Of a DNA stretch of 64,000 nt, positions 1 through 11,894 are shown piece after piece (positions within the stretch are counted from its first letter, which is position 1; each line of letters starts with the position of its first letter). Source of the DNA: Paralithodes platypus (lineage: Eukaryota > Arthropoda > Malacostraca > Decapoda > Lithodidae); the NCBI GenBank assembly GCA_032716605.1, contig CM064545.1, positions 5,973,963 to 6,037,962 on the forward strand, written 5' to 3'. The notes beneath the pieces were generated by a model, which was not told the origin of the DNA, searched no databases, and saw only the letters and a program-made list of their open reading frames with translations. The translations under genes and the position numbers were made by a program.

Positions 1-46
1 CCTTTGCACCCCCTCCAAACTCATAGAGCGCCTTGTACTACAACTG

Positions 47-663
47 ATGACACCTGACTTACCCCTTTCTCCAACACAACACGGCTTCAGGGCATTGCAC
101 TCCACAAACACTCTTCTTACAGACCTTACACAAAGAGCTTTTGACGGCATCAACTCAGCTAGACCACCACACAGATCAGTACTTGCCACACTCGACATTA
201 GTAAAGCCTTCGATGCCATCCCCCGCCACAACCTAACAAACAAAATGTACAACACAAACATGCACAACAATACAAAAAGATGGCTGGCCAACTTCTTAGC
301 AGGCAGATGTGCACACGTATCTTTTGCCGGTCAGTCATCTAGCATTAGAAATTTCCCAAACGGAGTCCCGCAAGGATCCGTCCTTTCGCCCGCACTCTTC
401 AATCTGTACATGCCTGATATAAATACACCAAATTCACCCCAAATAACCATAGCCTTCTACGCAGACGACAAACACTCACAAGCACGCACCAAAACCCAGA
501 CACAGCAACAAGACTCCTTCAAGACTATCTCGACACATTACATGAATGGTGCACTACAAACAGACTCAATTTAGCCCCAGCTAAATCCACTGCAACCCTC
601 CTCACAAGCTGGACAGGAGAGCACGATTACGTCCCGGGACTCAACATAAACAACACACCCCTA

Positions 664-695
<32 letters not shown>

Positions 696-1543
696 AGGAG
701 TAACATATGACACCCAAATGACATTCAAACAGCACACCACAAACACGAATAAGAAACTGACAACCAGACTTAACGCCCTCAGATCACTTGCCCACACGAA
801 ATTTGGACACAACAAAGAAACCACCACCACAGTCTACAAACAATACATAAGATTAGTTATGGAATACACAAGCCCGGCCTGGGCTTCTAACCTAGCTGAA
901 ACACATCATAAGACCTTACAGACTATTAAAAATAAAGCCCTGAACATCATCACAGGATGCACAGCTACTACACCCACAGATCACCTACATCAATAAACCA
1001 AAGTCCTCAAAGTCAAAGATCATCTAGACATGAGAGGCACTCAATTCCTGGCAGCAGCCTCCACGAATCAACACCACCCACTACACTACATGGCAACACA
1101 CCCACAGACACCAAGAAATATCAAAACAACACCCAGCACACGCTATCACACACAAATACTGTCTTCTCTCCCTCCCTGCCCACCCCAAACCAACTTCCGG
1201 AAGCACATCCATACTCATATCACTCGCCGTTCCATCCACTCACTCATAGACAACACGCAGCTTCAAGCACGACCTCCCGAAATCCATCCTTCTGAACCCT
1301 CTCTTCCTCGCGAGGACAGAGTCCACTTGGCCAAGGCTGAGATGCGGACACCATCCAGCTCTTCTGAGCTATCAGAAGAGACTGGATGACCCCGTCGTCG
1401 ACACCTGCCCGGGTTGTAACACAGCACCCCATACCATTAAACACATCATAGAAAACTGCATTTCACACAACCACTTACGCCAACAACACAATTTACACTC
1501 TTTGAGAGCTCTGTGGGAAGCCCGACCATGGCCATGGCCTTCC
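47..1543 (+). pseudogene. LINE ORF2 remnant: RT domain and C-terminal zinc motif
   Basis: Decayed ORF2. An open stretch of 175 residues (47-574) carries RT palm motifs from the HGFR block to FYADD. The RT thumb and connection region continues in a second frame at 718-996 (LGVTYDTQMTFKQH just upstream, then YIRLVMEYTSPAW). The tail with the CPGC zinc motif is in yet another frame around 1310-1459. At least two frameshifts separate these blocks. No endonuclease domain is in the window; it would lie left of position 1. Confidence 0.8.
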
Positions 1544-1547
1544 TTAA

Positions 1548-1969
1548 CCCTTAAAGAGCGGCGCTCGACTTAAGTCGTGCACCAATTTGCAGCAAGTTAG
1601 GAGCATTATTAAGGCTTTTAAAGAGTTAAAATCGAGTGCAAATGGCCGGGAGAGCAGCGGGCCAGACAGCCGACTCCCAGGGCTTACCGCCGCCCATTAA
1701 CTCATGTTCCCTGTGTTCTCGAGAGGCCGGCAGTGTTGCCAGTAGTGAGCATAGCTGGGAAAAATATACCGATATATGCTAAACTTCCATGTTCGTGGCA
1801 CCACTGCAAGAGAACCACAAGTGCTACGTAGCTCGTTCTGGTCTCATTTTGAAGCTTTTAGTGCCTAGTTTTTTGCTAAATAATTTTTTGTTCATGCAGA
1901 TGCTTAATTTATCATGCAGGAGGGCCTGAATATGCCTAAATGAGCCCAAAACACCCTGCTAGACAAGGT
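1548..1969. mobile_element. TTAA-flanked MITE, family A copy 1 (piggyBac-like)
   Basis: The 422-bp element lies between TTAA at 1544-1547 and TTAA at 1970-1973. It starts CCCTTAAAGAGCGGC and ends so that the reverse complement begins ACCTTGTCTAGC. The left end matches the ends of the copies at 16938, 31321 and 62483. Removing the element plus one TTAA rejoins the last codons of the surrounding LINE ORF2. It has no transposase, so it is non-autonomous. TTAA targets with CC-starting ends are the hallmark of the piggyBac superfamily. The right end is more diverged than in the other copies. Confidence 0.7.
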
Positions 1970-2003
1970 TTAAGGACTCGGGGCTGTTCGGCCAGGCAGC
2001 TTA

Positions 2004-3171
2004 GGGAACAACAACAACAACAACACTAGCTTCATAAACATTACTGTAAGTTACTGTAGTAACTTACCGTAGTAAGTCCGTGGTCCAGCAGCTGCACTGG
2101 GTCAAGCTACACTAGCCTCATACACATTACTTACCAGCTGCCAACACCGATCAATACCAAGATAAACACTTCACAATACAGGCAACAAAACTGTGTCCTT
2201 ATGACCACAGTATAAGGATGATCGCTGATAAAGTATTTATCCTTACCTATGGATACCAATATTTTCAAAGCATAAATTTTTCTATATATTGCTTGATGTG
2301 CTAATCCCTGAGGGGTGGCCACGAAACAATCGTTTTCATCCTGCCCTGACATCCGTCAGCCAGCGATCCTCCTTCAACCCCACACCACTTTCAATGATAT
2401 ACCTCTCAATTCCAGCTTCCATCTCCTACACGGTCTATCAGTGTTGATAAATGAGGTGGCTATCTCTTGAACTGATGAATTAACATTACATTGTATGTGT
2501 GGGTACTCAGGATATGCATTCAAAAACTTCGAAATGGGTAGAAGTTGAGTGAAATAAAACATTAATAACACGACCATACGAGTAAGTGATCAGTTTCTCT
2601 TTCACATCTGTCCTTCTCCTTTCACCCATCCCATTCTTGTTAATCTTTATCATCCTTACTTTTGGTCTATTTCTCCTATTCTGTTACTCCACCCCCATCC
2701 CATGTTTATATCTCTGGCTACCTCTCTTACAATCACCATTCGACAGTCGCTACAGTATTACATAGAGCATTCCAGTACAGAAGGAACGACCTCATTATTG
2801 TAAAGAGTGGAGCTGATTTATTCCCCCAATACTAATTTTCCATTTTTGTAGAACATGGCACTTTCGATTATGTGATTTTTGGTAGTATTATAAGATTTTG
2901 TTAAATTAAGGAAACATTGGTGTCAGTCAAGCAAAATTAGCGTATCTGAAAAAGAGTGTACCGTTTTGGCAGTATAAAGCTCTTTAAAAACATTTTATGA
3001 TATTTTAAGCTACCATAACTCACCTACATTCATTCGTCCAGTCTTTGGTTCCAAATCAGGGCTTTACGGTTGTTGGCTTGAATTCCCAGTTATGCTGAAA
3101 GAAATAGTCATATAAGCACTCCCAACAATATAATGAGGCATCATACTGAACGTATAACTGTATCTGAATAT
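2004..3171. other. Unassigned AT-rich stretch
   Basis: No coding signal or recognised repeat family. A short palindrome (GTAAGTTACT and its complement) sits at about 2047-2068, and a related CATTACT-containing phrase recurs near 2126. Confidence 0.5.
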
Positions 3172-3238
3172 GTATATATATATATATATATATATGTTAT
3201 GTATGAAACTATGTGTACATTATATGTTTACTGTACAG

Positions 3239-3304
<66 letters not shown>
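3172..3304. repeat. (TA)n microsatellites
   Basis: Two alternating TA tracts, about 3172-3195 and 3242-3304, separated by 46 bp of mixed sequence. They lie just upstream of LINE-A. The IYIYIY reading frames across them are artefacts. Confidence 0.95.
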
Positions 3305-3307
<3 letters not shown>

Positions 3308-3359
3308 TATACCCTCATTGTTCCCTGATTAAATAGCTCTGTATGAATATTCCCATATT

Positions 3360-6300
3360 CAAAATATGCTACAGGTGGGCAATGCCTAGTGAGTTCATTG
3401 CTCAATTGTCAAGAGCATTGCAACGTCCCAAAGCTGCTCGTCAGTGCAGCTTTTTCTTTAGCAATATAAGGGGACTTCACTCTAACATAATTCTGTACAC
3501 CAATTTCTTCAAGCAGAATCCCCTACTCTCCTTTTTTTGACAGAGACTCAAGTAACATCCACATCTGACACGTCTAGATTTAATTTTCCAGGTTATCAAC
3601 TGCTCCAAAATTTCAGACCTAAAGGAGGTGTATGTTGCTTCGCAAAATCTGAAATTGCCCTGGAGGAGGTTACTAGTTTCAATTGTCCCTATTTTGATTA
3701 TTCTATATACAAATTAATTTCTGCTGGTAAATTTAAATACATATGTTGCATCTACCGTTCCTCAAATACTCCTCCAGAGCAAAGTCTTTTTGATTCTCTG
3801 TCCTCACAACTCAGTGTCCTCAACTTAAATGCTTCTTCTGAAATCACTGTGTTGGGTGATTTTAATGTCCATAATGTTGAATGGCTCACTCATTCAGCCA
3901 GGACTGATGATGCTGGTCTTGAATGTGAGCTATTTGCAGACTCATTTAATCTCACTCAACTAGTCAACCAACCCACTCGTGTACCAGATAATCCTAATCA
4001 TAATTCCCACCTACTGGACTTATTTTTAACAACCAATTCAGAAAATTATGATGTTACAGTGAGGTCACCGCTTGGATCTTCTGATCACTGTCTGATACAG
4101 GCCACCTGTCTATCACCTACCACACCTTCCCACTCTGAACCTGTTTTGGTGACTAAATGGCATTACGATAGGGCAGACTGGGAGGGTCTTCAAGGTTTCT
4201 TTATTGATATTCCCTGGACCTCTTTATTTTCTAATGATGCACACTCCACCTTGAGCCACATACAAGATTTTGTAAAAATTGGAATGGAAACTTTTATTCC
4301 TCATCAAAAGTACAGTAAAAGATCTAATTCACCTAAATGGTTTGACCATAATTGTGCTAGAGTAACTGAACAAAAAGCAATAGCCTACAATGCATACACA
4401 AGATAAAAAACCCATGAAGCCTTTAATTACTTTAGAAACATCAGAAATCATGCCAAAACTGTATTAAACCTAACTAAATCAAACTTTCTCCACAAGCAGG
4501 CAAATAAACTTCTAAATAATCCAAATGATAACAAAATATTTTGGTCTACTCTTAACTCATTTAAATCCAACTTCACTACTGCTTCATCCATTCCACCATT
4601 AAAATCTCCGACTGGCAATCTTGTAAGTGACCCACGAGGTAAAGCTAACCTTCTTGCGGATATTTTCTCCACCAACTCAACCTTAGATGAAATAAATCAA
4701 GATGTCCCTGTACTTAATTTTAATTCGCCTGAAATTCCCTCACTTAAGATCCACACCAGACATGTCAAAACTATTTTGCAGAATCTCTCAGTAGATAAGG
4801 CTCCTGGTCCAGATGAAATTCCTCCAATAGTACTTAAGAATTGCTCCTTGGTGCTCGCTCCTGTATTGGCAAAAGTTTTCCGTCTGTGTACTCATACCTC
4901 ATGCTTCCCAGTACCCTGGAAAGAATCAAACATCCATCCAGTTCCTAAAAAAGGTGCCTCTTCAGATCCATCAAACTACAGACCAATAGCTATAACTTCC
5001 ACTCTTGGTAAAGTCTTTGAAATTATATTAAATAATCACATAATTAAGCATCTTGAGAATAATAAATTAATCAGTGATAGGCAATATGGTTTTAGACGAT
5101 GTCGATCAACTGCAGACATGCTTTGCCTTCTTACGCATCAAATCAACCAAGCTACAGACCAACATGGTGAAACACATACAATAGCACTGATATATCAAAG
5201 GCATTTGATAGAGTCTGGCATCAATCCTTATTGTCGAAGATGTCACACTACGGCCTTGCATCATTAGTTCCACTAATTTCTTCTTATCTTCATAACAGAA
5301 AAATACGTGTAATGGTAGATGGCCTTTATTCTCAATTTCACTCAATAAATACTGGTGTTCCCCAGGGATCAGTTTTGGCCCCAATTCTGTTCCTCATTCA
5401 TATCAATGATCTCATATCTACCACTCATAATCCAATACATTCCTACGCAGATGACTCAACACTCCACAGTTCCTTCACATTTACCAATTCTTTCACCCAA
5501 CCCGATCTTATAAATTCAAAAATAAACACTGCAATTTCTCTGAACCAGGACCTTTCTAGAATTAATGGATGGGGACAAAAGAATCTAGTTTCCTTTAATG
5601 CACAGAAAACCAAATACATTCAATTTTCTAACCGACAGAATCTCACTGACTCCCATATATTTTGTAATGATGTAAATATTCCCACTTCCCCTAGTATTGA
5701 CATTCTCGGTGCAACATTAACTACTAACTTGAGCTGGACACATTATGTTAGAAGCATTGCTAAGAATGCCTCTAAAAAACTGGAACTCCTGTACAGAGTT
5801 CGAGCATTCTTCAATGACGAGCAGTTGGCCGCGATATATAAAAGTCATGTGCGTTCTCAGATGGATTACTGTTCACCTCTGTGGGGTGGAAGTGGAGTGG
5901 TTGCATTGAGGCAGTTGGACAAAATTCAAAATAAAGCTATTAGATTAATCAATAACCCTGCAATCACACAGGACCTTCCTACATTATCCATACGAAGAAA
6001 CGTTGCATCCCTTGCATTATTCTACAGATATTTTCACAGAAATTGTTCCGAGGAACTTGCTTCAATTGTGCCGCCTCTCCACATCTTTCCCCGTAGAACT
6101 AGGGCAGCTGAGAGAGCCCATGAATTTACACTTTCTCCTCCACAATGCAGAACTTCTGCTTATCAGAATTCATTTATCCCCAGAGCTACTACTCTTTGGA
6201 ATTCACTTCCCTCGAATTGCTTTCCACAAACTTACAATCTACAAATGTTTAAATCCAGTTGTTACAAACATTTTATGAATGGAGGATGCCTTTAGGCACA

Positions 6301-6374
6301 TGGACCTTTTTTGTTTTATCTTTGTTTTTCCTTCCTCCGTTCATTATCTCTTAAAAAAAAAAAAAAAAAAAAAA
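3360..6374 (+). mobile_element. LINE-A (Jockey/CR1-like) with poly(A) tail
   Basis: Nearly complete ORF2 region of a non-LTR retrotransposon: an APE-type endonuclease (about 3440-4400), then reverse transcriptase (about 4770-5900), then the C-terminal region, ending in CTTA followed by 22 A at 6353-6374. It is 5' truncated or its 5' part is unrecognisable; no ORF1 is seen between the TA repeats and the endonuclease. The same 3' end (about 140 bp, a few differences) sits inside the Gypsy 5' LTR at 33062-33202, so the family has moved more than once. Confidence 0.9.
3430..6295 (+). pseudogene. LINE-A ORF2: endonuclease-reverse transcriptase, frameshifted
   Basis: The endonuclease shows FFFSNIRGLHSN, LTETQ, ITVLGDFNVHN and LGSSDHCLI, which carry the usual Asn, Glu, Asp and His active-site positions. 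RT shows DKAPGPDEIPP, SNYRPIAITS, QYGFRRCRST, GVPQGSVLAPILF and SYADDS. The C-terminus ends LWNSLPSNCFPQ and stops at 6293-6295. There are breaks near 3535 (frameshift in a T-run), at the TAA near 4404, and at about 5185, where one missing base cuts the first catalytic Asp block (DISKAFD). This copy cannot make the enzyme. The track start codons inside it have no biological meaning. Confidence 0.88.
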
Positions 6375-6376
6375 TT

Positions 6377-6561
6377 GGTCTCGTTCTGAGAGGGAGGGTC
6401 TAGGTGGTGAGACAGTGAAGCACTGTAACGAAGCAGCTTCAGAGATGTGGCTTCTTCGAGCTGTGGGTGGGCAACCGTGCATATTGCGAAGGCAACATAT
6501 CGGGGGCTGGTTGTACCACAAAGTGCTTCACATGTCTCACTCCCTAGACTGGAACGAGACC
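6377..6561. repeat. 185-bp foldback next to the LINE-A tail
   Basis: Outer arms GGTCTCGTTC (6377-6386) and its exact complement (6552-6561). A second inner pair, about GTGAGACAGTGAAGCACT, also pairs with its counterpart near 6520-6540. The sequence can form a long imperfect hairpin and begins 2 bp after the LINE-A poly(A). It is probably a small non-autonomous DNA element; I cannot assign a superfamily. Confidence 0.55.
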
Positions 6562-6590
6562 TCACTGGCTTAGCCGTTCAATGTACACTC

Positions 6591-6908
6591 GGCCGCAATT
6601 CCGCGTGGGCCACCTAGTCATAGGGTTTGGGTAAATCCGTTGTGTAGTTTGTTCGCTCTGAATATAGTAAGATCTCACACTCCCCTCCCTGAATCAATCG
6701 AAGATTTTGCCCCATAGATGGCGCAGCTTGATGGGAAGGGAGGGAACTTGTCGTAGTGTTAAAAGGGTAGGACACAATGGGAGGAGGTGACGTTCTATAA
6801 CATGCAGTGACGAATGTAAAACTATTTACTTTTACTTGTTCATACAATAATGTTCCCGAAACTAATTCGTAATGAACAGTAGATTCCCTCTTTCAGTAAC
6901 TGAAACGT
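6591..6908 (+). repeat. Left arm of a 318-bp inverted repeat
   Basis: Starts GGCCGCAATTCCGCG and ends GAAACGT. It is the reverse complement, with scattered mismatches, of 9963-10282. It is followed inward by a (CT)n tract (6909-6933), mirrored by an (AG)n tract next to the right arm. The arms enclose about 3 kb. Either this is a non-autonomous transposon with long terminal inverted repeats, or it is two copies of one dispersed repeat in opposite orientation. Confidence 0.8.
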
Positions 6909-8984
6909 CTTTCTCTCTCTCTCTCTCTCTCTAGGTTATAAGAGGTATACAGAATGTTGAAAGTAACACTATTATATATATCCATTTACACCTTTAATGA
7001 ATCACATTATGAAATTTATTCAGCAATATGATGAGAACTTGAGAAGAATATATTTTGAAGTAGCACCATGAAGTAACATTATACTGACGGGCCATGTATA
7101 ATTATCCACCTTCCTCTCCCTCTCCGAGCTCGGACTTTGTTCTATCCTCTAGTCTATTTGTTACCAGCTGAGGGTAAATTGTCATGTTTCTATCTTTGTT
7201 ACTCGGCTATAAGGTAGATTTTGTAGCGAAAGATGATGTTTATTCTGAAAACTTAGCATTAATATGACACACAGCCATAGTAATTTCATAAATTTCCATT
7301 AAGTATCGAGAAATCAGCTAATAAGAGATTCAATTTACGATCAGCTGGAAAAAAATAGAGTATAGTTGTCACTAAGGGATGGAGGGACGTAAGGGTGGCG
7401 AGGTGACTAACAAGGTGGGTGGAGGTGGAGGAGTTGTGGTGGGATTGTTTAGACTGGTGGATGAATGTATAATAACTAAATTTAGGATATTTCAGTGTAA
7501 GTTACTTGTTCGTCAAGGGGAATCCACGCAATGCGAGCTAAGCTCATTATTATCGCGCCTCCTTAACTGGGAATGTATTGCGTGAAATGCATGTTAAGTG
7601 TTTTATGTACTGTTGGAATGGCTGTGGATGTGTGTGTAGTCTGTATTTAGCCAATTGGCGACATCGGAAACGAAGGCTTAGGGTGGATCTGTATGGCACC
7701 ATTCTCACTATAGACGGTACCGTCTCGCCCGAAGACTTAGGTAGCCATCAGCTTAGGTGAACCATATGATACCCATCTCGCCTTGTACCATTTTTGCCAA
7801 CCCCAGATGGGACGTCACAACGTCGTCCACTTATTCCAGGTACCTATTTACAGCTAGGTGAACTGAGTCTAACACATGAAAGGAGACAAGCCCAATTTGT
7901 CTCCGCCCGGCCGGGGATTGAACCCCCGACCCCTCGTGTGTGAGACGAGAGCTCTACCTACTAGGCTACGGGCTGTGTGTGTGTTTGTGCGTGTGTGTGC
8001 TTAAAGGACGATCGGGACACGAATGCATAGAGGTTTTGTGTTCGTGGACGGGTGGAAAATTATAAAGCAAAATTTATTTATGTACTATATATTGTATCTC
8101 TTTTTATACTGGCATGGCCTTACTTACTCTTTACTTTGTATTAGTTTTGCACACATTTTCAGCATATTTCACTAATTGGCTTAAATATAGTTATGTTTAT
8201 ATGAATGATGCATTAGGATCCCTTTGGACGATCCCCTGTTCGCTTGTTTATGCTTCCTCTTACAACTTCGGTTAATCATTGCACACAAATCTTGATGTCA
8301 TATCATATTTCGTGAACTCGCTAATCTGATTTATCTATCTATCTATCTATCTATATATCCATCTATTGCCAGACAACCTTATCTCCCGAGAGGTGGACGT
8401 GAAAGTATCACCTTCATAAGCTTCTATATGCCGAGGTAACTCATTCGATTATCTATCTTTTTTTCAATTAATTTCAAAATAAATGTGTAGCTTGATCATA
8501 CAAGATTATTGCGCAATGCAATATAACAATGACAAATATGAATTGTCCTGTTGATAAACATTATGTTTGCGGTAATATGAACAATTGATAAAGGTATACT
8601 CAATTAACTTCAGTAATTATATTTATTTAATTGATATTTATTAGACAGTCATAGTAAAGTAAATAGATCAAGGGAATAAAGTGTTGGGGAAAAAGTGGAT
8701 TGTAATTCTCCAGGGTAATTTACTCTAGGTAAATATTTCCCCCTGTATCACATTATCTTATATTATCAGACTTGGCAATATGTAACAAACCACATGCAAA
8801 GAGTATAACATATCATTATACTAACTATATGTGTGGAATAATATTATCTGTGTATACCCTGGTCTATTTGTGATATCTAATAACCTGAGTTTACATGTAG
8901 TTACTCATAGTCTCACTGTTACCAAGGTAATGCACAAATTATTTATCAATACCATATTTACTACATAAATCGATTAACACAGTG

Positions 8985-9021
<37 letters not shown>

Positions 9022-9892
9022 AAACCAGACTTGGCTCTTCCGTGATACCAACAGATTTTTCATATACTTTAGTAATTATTTTATTTATTGTTTCTAGGTT
9101 AGCACACATCAATTATTAGCATTCGTCTATAGAGCAAGTTAATCAGAAAGCATTAGATTGGTACTATAGCTGAATAGTTAAGGTCATAGAATTTACCCTG
9201 ATAAATGTTGGTAAGCCTGTCGAGTAGGAAGTGTGTATTTTCAGCAGAAGTTTTGGTAAGGAGCTCTTTATGAAGATCCATACTAATTTCAACCTAATGT
9301 CAGAGAGCAATAAAGGTGAAACGAGACTCAAACTATCCATTTGGGGGAGGGAATGGGTAGTTTACCTTGATGCACAGGAAACTCGACTTTAAATCGCCAT
9401 ACACAGAGAGGAATGTTGTATCTAAGTTTAAACACTGTTGCCAGGTACTCTAAATATACTGATATTCCTGAGGGAAATGCTTTATCAACAAATTTGGTTG
9501 ATGTAAATTAATTGTTAAATATATAAATCAGACATGCCATACCTCTACCATTTGGCTTATGCCTTAATGTATCAATGTGATCATATGTAATGTTTTCTTT
9601 CTGGCCACAGGTAATTTAGAATCTTGATAATGATATTACCAATCTTAATGAATCCTGATCAATGTAATCAATATCCCACCGACTCAGTATTAACTGTGAC
9701 TCTCATGCTTGAGGTAAGTCACCCACAGATCGACATATTTTGACAATACAAAGGTAACTCATCTAAATAATAATAGTTTACTACTTCTGTTAATCTAATT
9801 TGTCGCTAGTTTGTAGTTTGCTAACAAAAGGTGTATGTTATATATTATATAGTATGACCTGTACTATTATTTTATTCATACCAATAAAGTGG

Positions 9893-9944
<52 letters not shown>

Positions 9945-9962
9945 AATAGCAGGGGAGAGAGT
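6909..9962. other. 3-kb spacer between inverted-repeat arms
   Basis: AT-rich, with no transposase or other coding signal in six frames. It holds a (CT)n tract at 6909-6933, a minus-strand SINE at about 7690-7976, a (CTAT)n tract at about 8331-8352, (CT)n at about 8989-9019 and (AG)n at 9895-9941. A stretch near 7200-7350 resembles 51040-51240 (shared phrase GAGAAATCAGCT and surroundings). The rest is unassigned. Confidence 0.6.
7690..7976 (-). mobile_element. tRNA-derived SINE
   Basis: On the minus strand the head (about 7976 down to 7907) folds like a tRNA: an A box around TAGCCTAGTAGG, an anticodon arm CTCGT/ACGAG whose loop centre reads CAC (Val-like), and a T arm with GGTTCAATCC as B box. 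These are the internal RNA polymerase III promoter boxes. The body contains ACCTAGCTGTAAATAGGTACC, a core I believe is widespread in arthropod SINEs. The 3' end is not sharp; about 7690 is an estimate. It depends on a LINE's enzymes for movement. Confidence 0.75.
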
Positions 9963-10282
9963 GACGTTTCAGTTACTGAAAGAGGGAATCTACTGTTCAT
10001 TACGAATTAGTTTCGGGAACATTATTGTATGAACAAGTAGAAGTAAATAAGTTTAACATTCGTCACTGTATGTTATAGAACGTCACCTCCTCCCATTGTG
10101 TCCTACCCTTTTAACACTACGACAAGCTCCCTCCCTTCCCATCAAGCTGCGCCATCTATGGGGCAAAATCTTCGATTGATTCAGGGAGGGGAGTGTGAGA
10201 TCTTACTATATTCAGAGCGAACAAACTACACAACGGATTTACCCAAACCCTACGACTAGGTGGCCCACGCGGAATTGCGGCC
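9963..10282 (-). repeat. Right arm of the 318-bp inverted repeat
   Basis: Reverse complement of 6591-6908, ending in the complement of GGCCGCAATTCCGCG. Just inside is an (AG)n tract at 9895-9941. Flanking bases beyond each arm show no clear target duplication. Confidence 0.8.
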
Positions 10283-10374
10283 AAGTGTTACGGTTGAATG
10301 TACAGGCTTTCTGCCTATGGCCTAGAGGGAGTAGTTGGAAGATAGAACAAATTATATACAATATACTGTATATA

Positions 10375-10426
10375 TATATATATTGTATGTATATATAAAT
10401 ATATATATATATATTTATATTTATAT
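10375..10426. repeat. (TA)n tract
   Basis: Imperfect alternating TA/TATTTA tract between the right inverted-repeat arm and the tRNA-like hairpin. No other feature. Confidence 0.85.
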
Positions 10427-10552
10427 TAATCTCTCAGTGGGGTTCGAACCGTCAGAACGATAGCCGACGCTTTAACCAACTCACGTGTGGAGTTGGTTAA
10501 AGCGTCGGCTCTCGTTCTGACGGTTGGCGGTTTGAACCCCACTGAGAGATTA
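10427..10552. repeat. Head-to-head tRNA-like palindrome
   Basis: Two nearly complementary arms (about 58 bp) around a short central loop, ACGTGTGG. Each arm read outward from the loop carries AGTTGGTTAAAGCGTCGGC (tRNA D-arm/A-box-like) and GGTTCGAAC or GGTTTGAACC (B-box-like) before CTGAGAG. So two tRNA-derived segments face each other in one hairpin. The arms differ at a few bases, so it is not a recent assembly duplication. Neither arm is a complete tRNA gene. Confidence 0.75.
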
Positions 10553-10597
10553 AAACATTATTTTAGTGGCGAAGTGTGTGTATATTCTTAATACATA

Positions 10598-10599
10598 TG

Positions 10600-10631
<32 letters not shown>

Positions 10632-10710
10632 ATTATATATCTATATATATATAACTATATATAATATATATTATATTATATATAGATATATAAGTATATA
10701 TAATATTATA
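10598..10710. repeat. (TA)n-rich tract
   Basis: Alternating TA with TATAATAT interruptions, directly before LINE-B copy 1. Reading frames across it are artefacts. Confidence 0.9.
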
Positions 10711-10715
10711 CAGTA

Positions 10716-11690
10716 TATGATCCTCCCCACACATGCGAACAATACTCAATACATGGACGTAGTGTGCCAATGTACAGAGCAGGAAACTGTGCAAGGGTAA
10801 AGCACCCCCTGAAGCAGTTGAGCGCACCCAGCTTCTTGGAAGCAATTACATCAAGAGTGGTAATATGGTCTTTCCAACAGAGATCAGAAGGAAAAGAGAC
10901 ACTGCATATACTGAGAGAAGTGGGAGTTCTTGACAGGTAGATATATGGATAAATCAGGTTTTAGAAGCATTGAAAGCGACAACATGGTTGATAGATCAGG
11001 AGATAGACGTGCCATGGCCATGTTACAAGAGTTTTCAAGTGATTGCAGGCTGTTGCATTCTGAAAACATAGTTAAATATTGTAAGGTTGAGTCATCAGCA
11101 TATAATATGAATGGATAGGACTGGAGGTACAGTTGAGAAGATCCTTAATGAATATGAGAAAGAAAATTGCAGGTAGGAGAGAACCCTAAGGAACACCGGA
11201 GTTGATAGGATGAGGAAGCATACAAACAATGGCCGAACACAACCACAGCTATGGAACGGCCAGAAAGGAAATTAGAGATGCAGAAAATGCTGGATGAATA
11301 GAAACTAAAGGAAGGTAGTTTAGAAATTAGAGATTTGTGCCAGACATTATTGAAGGCCTTCGATATGGCTAGTGCAATATAAAAGATCTAACCGAAGTGC
11401 CGAAATGAGGATGACCAAGAGTTATTAAGATGTGAAACACGATCAGTCGAACGACCCTAAGGAAGCAATACTGGCGATCTGAGGGTAGATTATGAGAAGA
11501 AAAATGCTTAATACATTTGGAAGTAAGAGTAGTTTATAAATATAAAGAAATGCAAGAGATTGGACTATAGTTGGAGGATTGAGAGCGGCCACCCTTCTTT
11601 GGGATAGGTTGAATGAGTGCAACTTCCAGCAAGAAGGGAAGACGATAGAGGAGAGACAGAGACGGAAGAGTTTGTCTATCTCGCTATCAT
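10716..11690 (-). mobile_element. LINE-B copy 1, truncated at both ends
   Basis: Antisense fragment of a Jockey/CR1-like LINE. It aligns along its length to copy 2 (21520-25285) and copy 3 (58380-61057). It covers the part of ORF2 from the RT N-terminal block (SNYRPIAL region, near 11570) to the YCSHVWGG region near 10716. Many indels break every frame. The 3' end of the element is missing and the right side merges into unassigned sequence near 11690. Confidence 0.8.
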
Positions 11691-11894
11691 CATGGAAGGG
11701 AAGGAAAAAACATACAAAGTGCATGTGTCAATATCGATACCTACCTCCGCAACGGTCCTCCTGCTAAAAACATAATGAAACCGAAAGAGCTTCTAAGACC
11801 ATGTGGTGTTTTGAGAGGGCTAAGTGACTTATATAATTAGGAAAAACCTCGAAAGTGACACTGAAAAACAATATATTTTCGAGTGATAGTGAGT

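Larger units (their letters stand above)
1..2003 (+). mobile_element. LINE 3' part (Jockey/I-like), cut by left window edge
   Basis: This is the 3' portion of a non-LTR retrotransposon that copies itself by target-primed reverse transcription. Reverse transcriptase motifs are visible: HGFRALHST, LDISKAFD, GVPQGSVLSP and the catalytic FYADD at 455-469. The C-terminus has a Cys/His cluster at 1405-1459 (CPGC, then two His, then a final Cys), typical of the Jockey/I/R1 side of the LINE tree. The reading frame shifts several times (stop at 574, again near 1300), so the copy is dead. A (CA)n tract at 664-689 lies inside the coding part. A TTAA element at 1548-1969 splits the last codons of ORF2. 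After it the coding sequence ends and a (CAA)n tail runs to about 2003. Confidence 0.85.

Noticed and set aside
3133..3405. Short frames rich in IYIYIY
   Set aside because: Translated TA microsatellite.
7379..7760. Small frames of 60-68 aa
   Set aside because: No motif, no codon bias visible, and the second overlaps the SINE 3' region.
7907..7976. Functional tRNA-Val gene
   Set aside because: The acceptor pairing is incomplete and it is joined to a SINE body, so it is a SINE head.
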